From assembly GCF_051020985.1 (NCBI RefSeq), contig NW_027475142.1, positions 62,001 to 126,000 of the forward strand: 64,000 nt of DNA, read 5' to 3'. Positions 1 through 12,180 of the stretch are shown in pieces. The stretch comes from Nomia melanderi. Its lineage: Eukaryota > Arthropoda > Insecta > Hymenoptera > Halictidae. A program made the translations under genes and the position numbers. Under the pieces are notes generated by a model. The model saw only the letters and a list, made by a program, of their open reading frames with translations, did no database searches and had not been told where the DNA came from. Position 1 is the first letter of the stretch. Every line of letters begins with the position of its first letter.

Positions 1-105
1 GTGGTTTTTTCGGCCCCTGGTGGTCCGAGGTCGTTCCCGTTGCACAGATTCATGCGCCAGGGCCTCCTGCAGATAATTCACTTTGATTTATTGCGCTATC
101 TGTAA
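1..105 (+). repeat. Partial unit at left edge (m71-175)
   Basis: Begins inside a unit at GTGGTTTTTTCGG and runs to the unit end CTATCTGTAA. The array therefore continues to the left of the window. Confidence 0.95.
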
Positions 106-455
106 TAGCACCCGAGATATCACCAGATATATATTGGATATTTCACTGACCCTAAGTGTCCGGCCCCTGGGGACGGTGGTTTTGTCGGCCCCTGGTGGTC
201 CGAGGTCGTTCCCGCTGCACAGATTCATGCGCCAGGGCCTCCCACAGATAACTCACTTTGGTTTGTTGCGCTATATATAATAGCACCCGAGATATCACCA
301 GATATATATTGGATATTTCACTGACCCTAAGCGTCCGGCCCCTGGGGACGGTGGTTTTGTCGGCCCCTGGTGGTCCCAGGTCGTTCCCGCTGCACAGATT
401 CATGCGCCAGGGCCTCCTACAGATAACTCACTTTGGTTTGTTGCGCTATATATAA
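106..455 (+). repeat. Pair of private-variant units
   Basis: The first two complete units share changes I do not see elsewhere. They have CCCCTGGGGACGG where almost all others have CCCCATGAGACGG (m60-72), TTTTGTCGG instead of TTTTCTCGG, CCCTAAG instead of CCCTGAG, and the end CTATATATAA. They differ from each other at only a few bases. This is a recent one-unit duplication confined to the left edge, or the margin of a differently homogenised domain lying outside the window. Confidence 0.85.
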
Positions 456-830
456 TAGCACCCGAGATATCACCAGATATATATTGGATTTTCCGCTGAC
501 CCTGAGTGTCCGGCCCCATGAGACGGTGGTTTTCTCGGCCCCTGGTGGTCCGAGGTCTATCCCGCTGCACAGATTCATGCGCCAGGGCCTCCTACAGACA
601 ATGCACTTTGATTTATTTCGCTATCTGTAATAGGACCCGAGATATCACCAGATATATATTGCATTTTCCCCAGACCCTGAGTGTCCGGCCGCATGAGACT
701 GTAGTTTTCTCGGCCCCTGGTGGTCCTAGGTCGTTCCCGCTGCACAGATTCATGCACCAGGGCCTCCTACAGACAATGCACTTTGATTCATTGCGCTATC
801 TGTAATAGCACCCGAGATATCACCAGATAT

Positions 831-1082
831 ATATTGGATTCTTCCCTGTCCCTGAGTGTCCGACCCCATGAGACGGTGGTTTTCTCGGTCCCTCGTGGTC
901 CGAGGTCGATCCCGCTGAACAGATTCATGCGCCAGGGCTTCCGGCAGACAATTCACTTTGGTTTATTGCGCTATCTGTAATAGCACCCGAGATATCACCA
1001 GATATATACTGGATTTTTTCCTGACCCTGAGTGTCCGACCCCATGAGGCGGTGGTTTTCTCGGCCCCTGGTGGTCCGAGGTC
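831..1082 (+). repeat. Flank segment later seen at 4.68 and 48.9 kb
   Basis: This stretch combines GGATTCTTCCCTGTCCC, CCCTCGTGG, CGCTGAACAG and GGGCTTCCGGCAG with, in the next unit, ATACTGGATTTTTTCC and GAGGCGGTGG. Nearly the same stretch recurs 3,849 bp downstream (22 units minus 1 bp). Its second half (962-1,082) is identical by eye to 48,902-49,022 in the core. Confidence 0.85.
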
Positions 1083-2030
1083 ATTACCGCTGCACAGATT
1101 CATGCGCCAGGGCCTCCTACAGACAATGCACTTTGATTTATTGCGCTGTCTGTAATAGCACCCGAGATATCACCAGATATATATTGAATTTTTCCCCGAC
1201 CCTGAGTGTCCGGCCCCATGTGTCGGTGGTTTTCTCGGCCCCTGGTGGTCCGCGGTCGATCCCGCTGCACAGATTCATGCGCCAGAGCCCCCTGCAGATA
1301 ATTCACTTTGATTTATTGCGCTATCTCTAATAGCACCCGAGATATCACCAGATATATATTGGATTTTTCCCTGACCCTGAGTGTCCGGCCCCATGAGACG
1401 GTGATTTTCTCGGTCCCTCGTGGTACGAGGTCGACCCCGCTGCACAGATTCATGCGCCAGGTTTCCCTGCAAATTATATACTTTGATTTATTGCGCTATC
1501 TGTAATAGCACCCGAGATATCACCAAATATATATTGGATTTTTCCCTGACCCTGAGTGTCCGGCCCTATGAGACGGTAGTTTTCTCGGCCCCTGGTGGTC
1601 CCAGGTCGTTCCCGCTGCACAGATTCATGCGCTAGGGCCTCCTGCAGACAATGCACTTTGATTTATTGCGCTATCTCTAATAGCACCCGAGATATCACCA
1701 GATATATATTGGATTTTTCCCTGCCCCTGACAGTCCGGCCTCATGAGACGGTGATTTTCTCGGCCCCTGGTGGTCCGAGGTCGATCCCATTGCACAGATT
1801 CATGCGCCAGGGCCTCCTACAGACAATGCACTTTGATTTATTGCGCTGTCTGTAATAGCACCCGAGATATCACCAGATATATATTGGATTTTTCCCTGAC
1901 CCTGAGAGCCCGGCCCCATGTTTCGGTGGTTTTCTCGACCCCTGGTTTTCCGAGGTCGACCCCGCTGCACAGATTCAAGCGCTAGGGCCTCCTGCAGACA
2001 ATGGACTTTGATTTATTGCGCTATCTCTAA

Positions 2031-2565
2031 TAGCACCCGAGATATCACCAGATGTATATTGGATTTTTCCCTGACCCTTACAGTCCGGCCCCATGAGACG
2101 GTGATTTTCTCGGCCCCTGGTGGTCCGAGGTCGTTCCCGCTGCACAGAATCATGCGCCAGGGCTTCCTGCAGATAATGCACTTTGGTTTACTGCGCTATC
2201 TCTAATAGCACCCGAGATATCACCAGATATATATTGGATTTTGCCCTGACCCTGAGTGTCCGGCCCCATGAGACTGTGGTTTTCTCGGCCCCTGGTGGTC
2301 CGAGGTCGTTCCCGTTGCACAGATTCATGCGCCAGGGCCTCCTGCAGATAATTCACTTTGGTTTATTGCGCTATCTCTAATACCACCCTAGATATCACCA
2401 GATATATATTGGGTTTTTCCCTGACCCTTACAGTCCGGCCCCATGAGACGGTGATTTTCTCGGCCCCTGGTGGTCCGAGGTCGTTCCCGCTGCACAGAAT
2501 CATGCGCCAGGGCTTCCTGCAGATAATGCACTTTGGTTTATTGCGCTATCTCTAATAGCACCCGA
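2031..2565 (+). repeat. Two-unit (350-bp) local duplication in the flank
   Basis: Units starting near 2,031 and 2,381 share CCCTTACAGTCC, GTGATTTTC, CAGAATCATGCG and GGGCTTCCTGCAG. A different unit type (GAGACTGTGG, CCCGTTGCAC) lies between them. The spacing of 350 bp suggests duplication of a dimer. Confidence 0.7.
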
Positions 2566-3780
2566 GATATCACCAGATATATATTGAATTTTCCCCTGAA
2601 CCTGAGTGTCCGGCCCCATGAGACGGTGGTTATCTCGTCCCTGGTGGTCCGAGGTCGTTCCCGCTGGCCAGATTCATGCGCCAGGGCCTGCTACAGACAA
2701 TGCACTTTGATTTATTGCGCTATCTGTAATAGCACCCGAGATATCACCAGGTATATATTGGATTTTCCCCTGTCCCTGAGTGTCCGACCCCATGAGACGG
2801 TGGTTTTCTTGGCCCCTGGTGGTCCGAGGTCGTTCCCGCTGCACATATACATGCGCCAGGGCCTCCTGCAGATAATTCACTTTGATTTATTGCGCTATCT
2901 CTAATAGCACCCGAGATATCACCAGATATATATTGAATTTTCCCCTGACCCTGTGTGTCCGGCCCCATGTGCCTGTGGTTTTCTCGGCCCTTGGTGGTCC
3001 GTGGTCGTTCCCGCTGCACAGATGCATGCGCCAGGGCCTCCTGCAGATAACTCACTTTAGTTTATTGCGCTATCGCTAATAGCACCCGCGATATCACCAG
3101 ATATATATTGGATTTTCCCCTGACCCTGAGTGTCCGGCCGCATGAGACGGTGGCTTTCTCGGCCCCTGGTTGTCCGAGGTCGTTCCAGCTGTTCAGATTC
3201 ATGCGCCAGTGCCCCCTACAGACAATGCACTTTGATTTATTGCGTTATCTCTAATAGCACCCGAGATATCACCAGATATATAATGGATTTTTCCCCGACC
3301 CTGACAGTCCGGCCCCATGAGACGGTGATAATCTCGGCCCCTGGTGGTCCGAGGTTGTTCCCGCTGCACAGAATCATGCATCAGGGCTTCCTGCAGACAA
3401 TGCACTTTGATTTATAGCGCTATCTGTAATAGCACCCGCGATATCACCAGATATATATTGGATTATTCCCTGACCCTGAGTGTCCGGCCCCATGAGACGG
3501 TGGTTTTCTCGGCCCGTGGTGGTCCGAGGTCGTTCCCGCTGCACAGATTCATGCGCCAGGGCCTCCTGCAGATAATTCACTTTGGTTTATTGCGCTATCT
3601 CTAATAGCACCCGAGATATCACCAGATATATAATGGATTTTTCTCTGACCCTGACAGTCCGGCCCCATGAGACGGTGGTTTTCTCGGCCCCTAGTGTTCC
3701 GAGGTCGTTCCTGCTGCACAGATTCATGCGCCAGGGCCCCCTGCAGATAATTCAGTTTGGTTTAGTGCGGTATCTGTAAG

Positions 3781-4129
3781 AGCACCCGAGATATCACCAG
3801 ATATATATTGGATTTTTCCCCGACCCTGAGTGTCCGGCCCCATGTGTCGATGGTTTTCTCGTTCCCTCGTGGTCCGAGTACGATCCCGCTGAACAGATTC
3901 ATGCGCCAGGGTTTCCTGCAGACAATTCAATTTGGTTTATTGCGCTATCTCTAAAAGCACCCGAGATATCACCAGATATATATTGGATTTTTCCCTGACC
4001 CTGACAGTCCGGCCCCATGTGTCGATGATTTTCTCGTTCCCTCGTGGTCCGAGTACGATCCCGCTGAACAGATTCATGCGCCATGGTTTCCTGCAGACAA
4101 TTCAATTTGGTTTATTGCGCTATCTCTAA
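3781..4129 (+). repeat. Tandem pair of TGTCGATG / CCCTCGTGG units
   Basis: Two adjacent units share ATGTGTCGATG, CTCGTTCCCTCGTGG, GAGTACGATCCCGC, TGAACAG, TTTCCTGCAG, ATTCAATTTGG and the end CTATCTCTAAAAGC. Differences by eye include GGTTTT/GATTTT and CCAGGG/CCATGG. Related but more diverged units lie in the right flank near 57.9, 60.35 and 60.7 kb. I see none in the core. Confidence 0.85.
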
Positions 4130-4681
4130 AAGCACCCGAGATATCACCAGATATATATTGGATTTTTCCCTCACCCTGAGTGTCCGGCCCCATGAGACTG
4201 TGGTTTTCTCGGCCCCTGGTGGTCCGAGGTCGTTCACGCTGGCCAGATTCATGCGCCAGGGTCTCCTACAGACCAGGCACTTTGATTTATTGCGCTATCT
4301 GTAATAACACCCGAGATATCACCACATATATATTGGATTTTTCCCTGACCCTGAGTGTCCGGCCCCATGAGACTGTGGTTTTCTCGGCACCTGGTGGTCC
4401 GAGGTAGTTCCCGCTGGCCAGATTCATGCGCCAGGGCCTCCTACAGACAATGGAGTTTGATTTATTGCGCTATCTCTAATAGCACCCGAGATATCACCAG
4501 ATGTATATTGGATTTTTCCCTGACCCTGACTGTCCGGCCTCATGAGACGGTAATTTTCTCGGCCCCTGGTGGTCCGAGGTCGATCCCGCTGCACAGATTC
4601 ATGCGCCAGGGCCTCCTACAGACAATGCACTTTGATTTATTGCGCTATCTGTAATAGCACCCGAGATATCACCAAATATAT

Positions 4682-4914
4682 ATTGGATTCTTCCCTGTCC
4701 CTGAGTGTCCGACCCCATGAGACGGTGGTTTTCTCGGTCCCTCGTGGTCCGAGGTCGATCCCGCTGAACAGATTCATGCGCCAGGGCTTCGGCAGACAAT
4801 TCACTTTGGTTTATTGCGCTATCTGTAATAGCACCCGAGATATCACCAGATATATACTGGATTTTTTCCTGACCCTGAGTGTCCGACCCCATGAGGCGGA
4901 GGTTTTCTCGGCCA
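4682..4914 (+). repeat. Second copy of the 0.83-1.06 kb flank segment
   Basis: Shares the rare string of variants of the first copy, including ATACTGGATTTTTTCC and CGCTGAACAG. It carries its own 1-bp deletion (GGGCTTCGGCAG near 4,790) and GAGGCGGAGG. The 22-unit spacing indicates an old block duplication inside the left flank. Confidence 0.8.
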
Positions 4915-6230
4915 GTGGTGGTCCGAGGTCGTTCCCGCTGCACAGATTCATGCGCCAGGGCCTCCTGCAGATAATTCACTTTGGTTTATTGCGCTATCTC
5001 TAATAGCACCCGAGATATCACCAGGTATATGTTGGATTTTCCCCTGTCCCTGAGTGTCCGGCCCCATGAGACGGTGGTGTTCTCGGCCCCTGGTGGTCCG
5101 AGGTCCTTCCCGCTGCACAGATGCATGCGCCAGGGCCTCCTGCAGATAATTCACTTTGGTTTATTGCGCTATCTCTAATAGCACCCGAGACATCACCCGA
5201 TATATATCGGATTTTTCCCTAACCCTGACAGTACGGCCCCATGAGACGGTGATTTTCTCGGCCCCTGGTGGTCCGAGGTCGTTCCCGCGGGACAGATTCA
5301 TGCGCCAGGGCCTCCTACAGACAATGCACTTTAGATTTATTTCGCTATCTCTAATAGCACCCGAGATATCACCAGATATATATTGGATTTTCCCCTGACC
5401 CTGAGTGTCCGGCCCCATGTGACTGTGGTTTTCTCGGCCCCTGGTGTTCCGAGGTCGTCCGAGCTGCACAGATTCATGCGCCAGGGCCTCCTACAGACAA
5501 TGCACTTTGATTTATTGTGCTATCTGTAATAGCACCCGAGATATCACCAGATATATATTGGATTTTTTCCCTGAACCTGTGTGTCCGGCCCCATGAGACG
5601 CTGGTTTTCTCGGCCCATGGTGGACCGAGGTCGTTCCCGCTGCACAGATTCATGCGCCAGGGCCTCCTGCAGGTAATTGACTTTGGCTTATTGCGCTATC
5701 TCTAATAGCAGCCGAGATATCACCAGATATATATTGGATTTTCCCCTGACCCTGAGTGTCCGGCCCCATGAGACGGTGGTTTTCTCGTCCCCTGGTGGTC
5801 CGAGGTCGTTCCCGCTGGCCAGATTCATGCGCCAGGGCCTTGTACAGACAACGCACTTTGATTTATTGCGCTATCTCTAATGGCACCCGAGATATCACCA
5901 GATATATATTGCATTTTTCCCTGACCCTGAGTGTCCGTCCCCATGAGACTGTGGTTTTCTCGGACCCTGGTGTTCCGAGGTCATTCCCGCTGCCCAGATT
6001 CATGCGCCAGGGCCTCCTACAGACAATGCACTTTGATTTATTGCGCTATCTGTAATACCACCCGAGATATCACCGGATATATATTGGATTTTTCCCTGAC
6101 CCTGAGTGTCCGGCCCAATGTGTCGGTGGTTTTCTCGGCCCCTGGTTTTCCGAGGTCTTTGCCGCTGCACAGATTCATGCGCCAGGGCCTCCTACAGACA
6201 ATGCACTTTGATTTATTGCGCTATCTGTAA

Positions 6231-9200
6231 TAGCACCCGAGATATCACCACATATATATTGGATTTTTCACTGACCCCGAGTGTCCGGCCCCATGAGACT
6301 CTGGTTTTCTCGGTCCCTGGTGTTCCGAGGTCGTTCCCGCTGCACAGATTCATGCGCCAGGGCCTCCTAAAGACAATGCACTTTGATTTATTGCGCTATC
6401 TCTAATAGCACCCGAGATATCACCAGATATATATTGGATTTTCCCCTGACCCTGAGTGTCCGGCCCCATGAGACTGTGGTTTTCTCGGCCCCTGGTGGTC
6501 CGAGGTCGTTGCCGCTGCACAGGTTCATGCGCCAGGGCCTCCTACAGACAATGCACTTTGATTTATTGCGCTATCTCTAATAGCACCCGAGATATCACCA
6601 GATATATATTGGATTTTCCCCTGACCCTGAGTGTCCGGCCCCATGAGACTGTGGTTTTCTCGGCCCCTGGAGGTCCGAGAACGTTCCCGCTGCACAGGTT
6701 CATGCGCCAGGGTCTCCTACAGACAATGCACTTTGATTTATTGCGCTATCTCTAATAGCACCCGAGATATCACCAGATATATATTGGATTTTCCCCTGAC
6801 CCTGAGTGTCCGGCCCCATGAGACTGTGGTTTTCTCGGCCCCTGGTGGTCCGAGGTCGTTCCCGTTGCACAGATTCATGCGCCAGGGCCTCCTACAGACA
6901 ATGCACTTTGATTTATTGCGCTATCTGTAATAGCACCCGAGATATCACCAGATCTATTTTGGATTTTCCCCTGACCCTGAGTGTCCAGCCCCATGAGACT
7001 GTGGTTTTCTCGGCCCCTGGTGGTCCGAGGTCGTTCCCGTTGCACAGATTCATGCGCCAGGGCCTCCTACAGACAATGCACTTTGATTTATTTCGCTATC
7101 TGTAATAGCACCCGAGATATCACCAGATAAATATTGGATTTTCCCCTGACCCTGAGTATCCGGCCCCATGAGACTGTGGTTTTCTCGGCCCCTGGTGGTC
7201 CGAGGTCGTTCCCGTTGCACAGATTCATGCGCCAGGGCCTCCTGCAGATAATTCACTTTGGTTTATTGCGCTATCTCTAATAGCACCCGAGATATCACCA
7301 GATATATATTGGATTTTCCCCTGACCCTGAGTGTCCGGCCCCATGAGACTGTGGTTTTCTCGGCCCCTGGAGGTCCGAGAACGTTCCCGCTGCACAGGTT
7401 CATGCGCCAGGGTCTCCTACAGACAATGCACTTTGATTTATTGCGCTATCTCTAATAGCACCCGAGATATCACCACATATATATTGGATTTTTCACTGAC
7501 CCTGAGTGTCCTGCCCCATGAGACTCTGGTTTTCTCGGTCCCTGGTGTTCCGAGGTCGTTCCCGCTGCACAGATTCATGCGCCAGGGCCTCCTAAAGACA
7601 ATGCACTTTGATTTATTGCGCTATCTCTAATAGCACCCGAGATATCACCAGATATATATTGGATTTTCCCCTGACCCTGAGTGTCCGGCCCCATGAGACT
7701 GTGGTTTTCTCGGCCCCTGGTGGTCCGAGGTCGTTGCCGCTGCACAGGTTCATGCGCCAGGGCCTCCTACAGACAATGCACTTTGATTTATTGCGCTATC
7801 TATAATAGCACCCGAGATATCACCACATATATATTGGATTTTTCACTGACCCTGAGTGTCCGGCCCCATGAGACTGTGGTTTTCTCGGCCCCTGGAGGTC
7901 CGAGAACGTTCCCGCTGCACAGGTTCATGCGCCAGGGTCTCCTACAGACAATGCACTTTGATTTATTGCGCTATCTCTAATAGCACCCGAGATATCACCA
8001 CATATATATTGGCTTTTCCCCTGACCCTGAGTGTCCGGCCCCCTGAGACGGTGGTTTTCTCGGCCCCTGGTGGTCCGAGGTCGATCCCGCTGGCCAAATT
8101 CATGCCCCAGGGCCTCCTACAGACAATGCACTTTGATTTATTGCGCTATCTCTAATAGCACCCGAGATATCACCAGATATATATTGGATTTTCCCCTGAC
8201 CCTGAGTGTCCGGCCCCATGAGACTGTGGTTTTCTCGGCCCCTGGTGGTCCGAGGTCGTTGCCGCTGCACAGGTTCATGCGCCAGGGCCTCCTACAGACA
8301 ATGCACTTTGATTTATTGCGCTATCTATAATAGCACCCGAGATATCACCACATATATATTGGATTTTTCACTGACCCTGAGTGTCCGGCCCCATGAGACG
8401 GTGGTTTTCTCGGTCCCTGTTGTTCCGAGGTCGTTCCCGCTGCACAGGTTCATGCGCCAGGGTCTCCTACAGACAATGCACTTTGATTTATTGCGCTATC
8501 TGTAATAGCACTCGAGACATCACCAGATATATATTGGATTTTTCACTGACCGTGAGTGTCCTGCCCCATGAGACGGTGGTTTTCTCGGCCCCTGGTGTTC
8601 CGAGGTCGTTCCCGCTGCACAGATTCATGCGCCAGGGCCTCCTACAGACAATGCACTTTGATTTATTGCGCTATCTCTAATAGCACCTGAGATATCACAA
8701 GATATATATTGGATTTTTCCCTTACCCAGAGTGTCCGGCCCCATGAGACGGTGGTTGTCTCGGCCCCTGGTGGTCCGAGGTCGTTCCCGCTGCACAGATT
8801 CATGCGCCAGGGCCTCCTGCAGACAATGCACTTTGATTTATTGCGCTATCTGTAATAGCACCCGAGATATCACCACATATATATTGGATTTTTCACTGAC
8901 CCTGAGTGTCCGGCCCCATGAGACGCTGGTTTTCTCGGTCCCTGGTGTTCCGAGGTCGTTCCCGCTGCACAGATTCATGCGCCAGGGCCTCCTACAGACA
9001 ATGCACTTTGATTTATTGCGCTATCTCTAATAGCACCCGAGATATCACCAGATATATATTGGATTTTCCCCTGACCCTGAGTGTCCGGCCCCATGAGACT
9101 GTGTTTTTCTCGGCCCCTGGTGGTCCGAGGTCGTTGCCGCTGCACAGGTTCATGCGCCAGGGCCTCCTACAGACAATGCACTTTGATTTATTGCGCTATC

Positions 9201-9553
9201 TGTAATAGCACCCGAGATATCACCAGATATATATAGGATTTTTCACTGACCCTGAGTGTCCTGCCCCATGAGACTGTGGTTTTCTCGGCCCCTGGTGGTC
9301 CGAGGTCGTTCCCGCTGCACAGATTCATGCGCCAGTGCCTCCTGCAGATAATTCACTTTGGTTTATTGCGCTATCTCTGATAGCACCCGAGATATCACCA
9401 GATATATATTGGATTTTCCCCTGACCCTGAGTGTCCGGCCCCATGAGACTGTGGTTTTCTCGGCCACTGGTGGTCCGAGGTCGTTCCCGCTGCACAGATT
9501 CATGCGCCAGGGCCTCCTACAGACAATGCACTTTGATTTATTGCGCTATCTGG
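6231..9553 (+). repeat. Core left segment with 3-, 5- and 7-unit spacings
   Basis: Blocks recur irregularly. The rare GTCGTTGCCGCTGCACAGG marker is at about 6,508, 7,733, 8,258 and 9,133, giving spacings of 1,225, 525 and 875 bp. A CCTAAAGACAATG variant occurs at about 6,366 and 7,591 (1,225 bp). Units with CACCACATATATATTGG and GGTCCCTGGTGTTCC are frequent. No long uniform higher-order repeat has formed here. Confidence 0.8.
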
Positions 9554-11373
9554 AATAGCACCCGAGATATCACCAGATATATATTGGAATTTTCCCTGAC
9601 CCTGTGTGAACGGCCCCATGAGACTGTGGTTTTCTCGGCCCCTGGTTTTCCGAGGTCGTTCCCGCTGCACAGGTTCATGCGCCAGGGTCTCCTACAGACA
9701 ATGCACTTTGATTTATTGCGCTATCTGTAATAGCACCCGAGATATCACCACCTATATATTGGATTTTTCCCTGACCCTGAGCGTCCGGCCCCATGACACG
9801 GTCGTTTTCTCGGCCCCTGGTGGTCCGAGGTCGTTCCCGCTGCACAGGTTCATGCGCCAGGGTCTCCTACAGACAATCCACTTTGATTTATTGCGGTATC
9901 TGTAATAGCACCCGAGATATCACCATATATATATTGGATTTTTCACTGACCCTGAGTGTCCTGCCCCATGTGACGATGGTTTTCTCGGCCCCTGGTGTTC
10001 CGAGGTCGTCCCCGTTGCACAGATTCATGCGCCAGGGCCTCATGCAGATAATTCACTTTGGTTTATTGCGCTATCTATAATAGCACCCGAGATATCACCA
10101 GATATATATTGGATTTTCCCCTGACCCTGAGTGTCCGGCCCCATGAGACTGTGGTTTTCTCGGCCCCTGGTCGTCCGAGGTCGTTCCCGCTGAACAGATT
10201 CATGCGCCAGGGCCTCCTACAGACAATGCACTTTGATTTATTGCGCTATCTGTAATAGCACCCGAGATATCACCAGATATATATTGGATTTTACCCTGAC
10301 CCTGAGTGTCCGGCCCCATGAGACGGTCGTTGTCTCGGCCCCCGGAGGTCCGAGGACGTTCACGCTGCACAGATTCTTGCGCCAGGGCCTCCTACAGGTA
10401 ATGCACTTTGATTTATTGCGCTATCTGTAATAGCACCCGAGATATCACCAGATCTATATTGGATTTTCCCCTGACCCTGAGTGTCCGGCCCCATGAGACT
10501 GTGGTTTTCTCGGCCCCTGGAGGTCCGAGGACGTTCCCGCTGCACAGATTCATGCGCCAGGGCCTCCTGCAGATAATTCACGTTGGTTTATTGCGCTATC
10601 TCTAATAGCACCCGAGATATCACCAGATATATATTGGATTTTCCCCTGACCCTGAGTGTCCCGCCCCATGAGACTGTGGTTTTCTCTGCCCCTGGTGGTC
10701 CGAGGTCGTTCCCGTTGCACAGACTCATGCGCCAGGGCCTCCTGCAGATAATTCACTTTGGTTTATTGCGCTATCTCTAATAGCACCCGAGATATCACCA
10801 GATATATATTGGATTTTCCCCTGACCCTGAGTGTCCGGCCCCATGAGACGGTCGTTGTCTCGGCCCCTGGAGGTCCGAGGACGTTCCCGCTGCACAGATT
10901 CATGCGCCAGGGCCTCCTACAGGTAATGCACTTTGATTTATTGCGCTATCTGTAATAGCACCCGAGATATCACCAGATCTATATTGGATTTTCCCCTGAC
11001 CCTGAGTGTCCGGCCCCATGAGACTGTGGTTTTCTCGGCCCCTGGAGGTCCGAGGACGTTCCCGCTGCACAGATTCATGCGCCAGGGCCTCCTACAGACA
11101 ATGCACTTTGATTTATTGCGCTATCTGTAATAGCACCCGAGATATCACCAGATATATATTGGATTTTCCCCTGACCCTGAGTGTCCGGCCCCATGAGACT
11201 GTGGTTTTCTCGGCCCCTGGTGGTCCGAGGTCGTTCCCGCTGCACAGATTCATGCGCCAGGGCCTCCTACAGACAATGCACTTTCGTTTATTGCGCTATC
11301 TCTAACAGCACCCGAGATATCAGCAGATATATATTGGATTTTTCACTGACCCTGAGTGTCCGGCCCCATGAGA
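9554..11373 (+). repeat. Block A, copy 1 (about 10 units)
   Basis: Begins with a unit carrying CCCTGTGTGAACGG and continues through units with CTATATATTGG, CCATATATATATTGG, GGTCGTCCGAGG with TGAACAG, GTCGTTGTCTCGG with GAGGTCCGAGGACG, and GATCTATATTGG. Parts recur at 19,142-20,473 (+9,100), from 24,252 (+14,698) and from about 39,126. The order of the rare units is kept in each copy. Confidence 0.85.
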
Positions 11374-11655
11374 CGGTCGTTTTCTCGGCCCCTGGTGGTC
11401 CGAGGTCGTTCCCGCTGCACAGATTCATGCGCCAGGGCCTCCTGCAGATAATTCACTTTGGTTTATTGCGCTATCTCTAATAGCACCCGAGATATCAGCA
11501 GATATATATTGGATTTTTCACTGACCCTGAGTGACCGGCCCAATGAGACGGTAGTTTTCTCGGCCCCTGGTGGTCCGAGGTCGTTCCCGCTGCACAGATT
11601 CATGCGCCAGGGCCTCCTGCAGACAATGCACTTTGATTTATTGCGCTATCTGTAA

Positions 11656-11830
11656 TAGCACCCGAGATATCACCAGATATATGCTGGATTTTTACATGAC
11701 CCTGGGTGACGGATTCCGAATATCTGTAATTTCCTCGGCCCTTGGTGGTCCGAGGTCGTTCCCGCTGCACAGATTCATTCGCCTGGGCCTCCTACAGACA
11801 ATGCACTTTGGTTTATTGCGCTATCTGTTA
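11656..11830 (+). repeat. Swapped-segment unit, copy 1
   Basis: A 175-bp unit in which roughly m54-79 is not the usual CCGGCCCCATGAGACGGTGG region. It reads GACGGATTCCGAATATCTG followed by TAATTTCCTCGG. It also has ATATGCTGG (m24-32) and ACATGACCCTGGG. The total unit length is unchanged. The unit ends CTATCTGTTA, which the following unit also carries. Confidence 0.9.
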
Positions 11831-11911
11831 TAGCACCCGAGATATCACCAGATATATATTGGATTTTTCCCTGACCCTGAGTGTCCGGCTCCATCAGACG
11901 GTGATTTTCTC

Positions 11912-11964
11912 GTCCCCTGGTGGTCCGACGTCGTTCCCGCTATCCAGATTCATTCGCCTGGGCC
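11912..11964 (+). other. Possible hairpin arms present in most units (example)
   Basis: In the consensus, GGCCCCTGG (m82-90) can pair with CCAGGGCC (m127-134), giving about 8 pairs with one bulged C and a 36-nt loop. This unit shows weakening changes (GTCCCCTGG, CCTGGGCC). Most core units keep both arms. A structural or RNA role is inference only. Confidence 0.35.
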
Positions 11965-12180
11965 TCCTACAGACAATGCACTTTGGTTTATTGCGCTATC
12001 TGTTATAGCACCCGAGATATCACCAGATATATATTGGATTTTCCCCTGACCCTGAGTGTCCGGCCCCATGAGACTGTGGTTTTCTCGGCCCCTGGTGGTC
12101 CGAGGTCGTTCCCGCTGCACAGATTCATGGGCCAGGGCCTCCTGCAGACAATGCACTTTGATTTATTGCGCTATCTGTAA

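Larger units (their letters stand above)
1..6230 (+). repeat. Left diverged flank, about 35 units
   Basis: Units here differ from their neighbours at many positions, unlike the core. Several unit types alternate: GACAGTCCGG at m49-58 with GTGATTTTC (near 1.73, 2.08, 2.43, 3.30 and 4.01 kb and, in altered form, 5.22 kb), GTCGATCCCGC at m101-110, TCCGACCCC, and TGTCGATGG with CCCTCGTGG. There are four unique 1-bp indels: a deletion near 2,637, a deletion near 4,790, an insertion near 5,332 and an insertion near 5,566. The right boundary is gradual. The last clearly flank-like unit is 6,056-6,230 (CACCGGAT, AATGTGTCGG). Flanks of this kind are usual for older, no longer homogenised satellite. 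Confidence 0.85.

Noticed and set aside
441..570. Telomere-like hexamers (CCCTGACCCTGA at m38-50; CCCTAA in the first units)
   Set aside because: Only two hexamers per unit, embedded in a fixed 175-bp context. There is no run of telomeric repeats, so chance similarity is the simpler reading.
11683..11735. Small foreign insertion or mobile element in the swapped-segment unit
   Set aside because: The unit length is unchanged and there are no terminal repeats or target duplications. It is a replacement, not an insertion.
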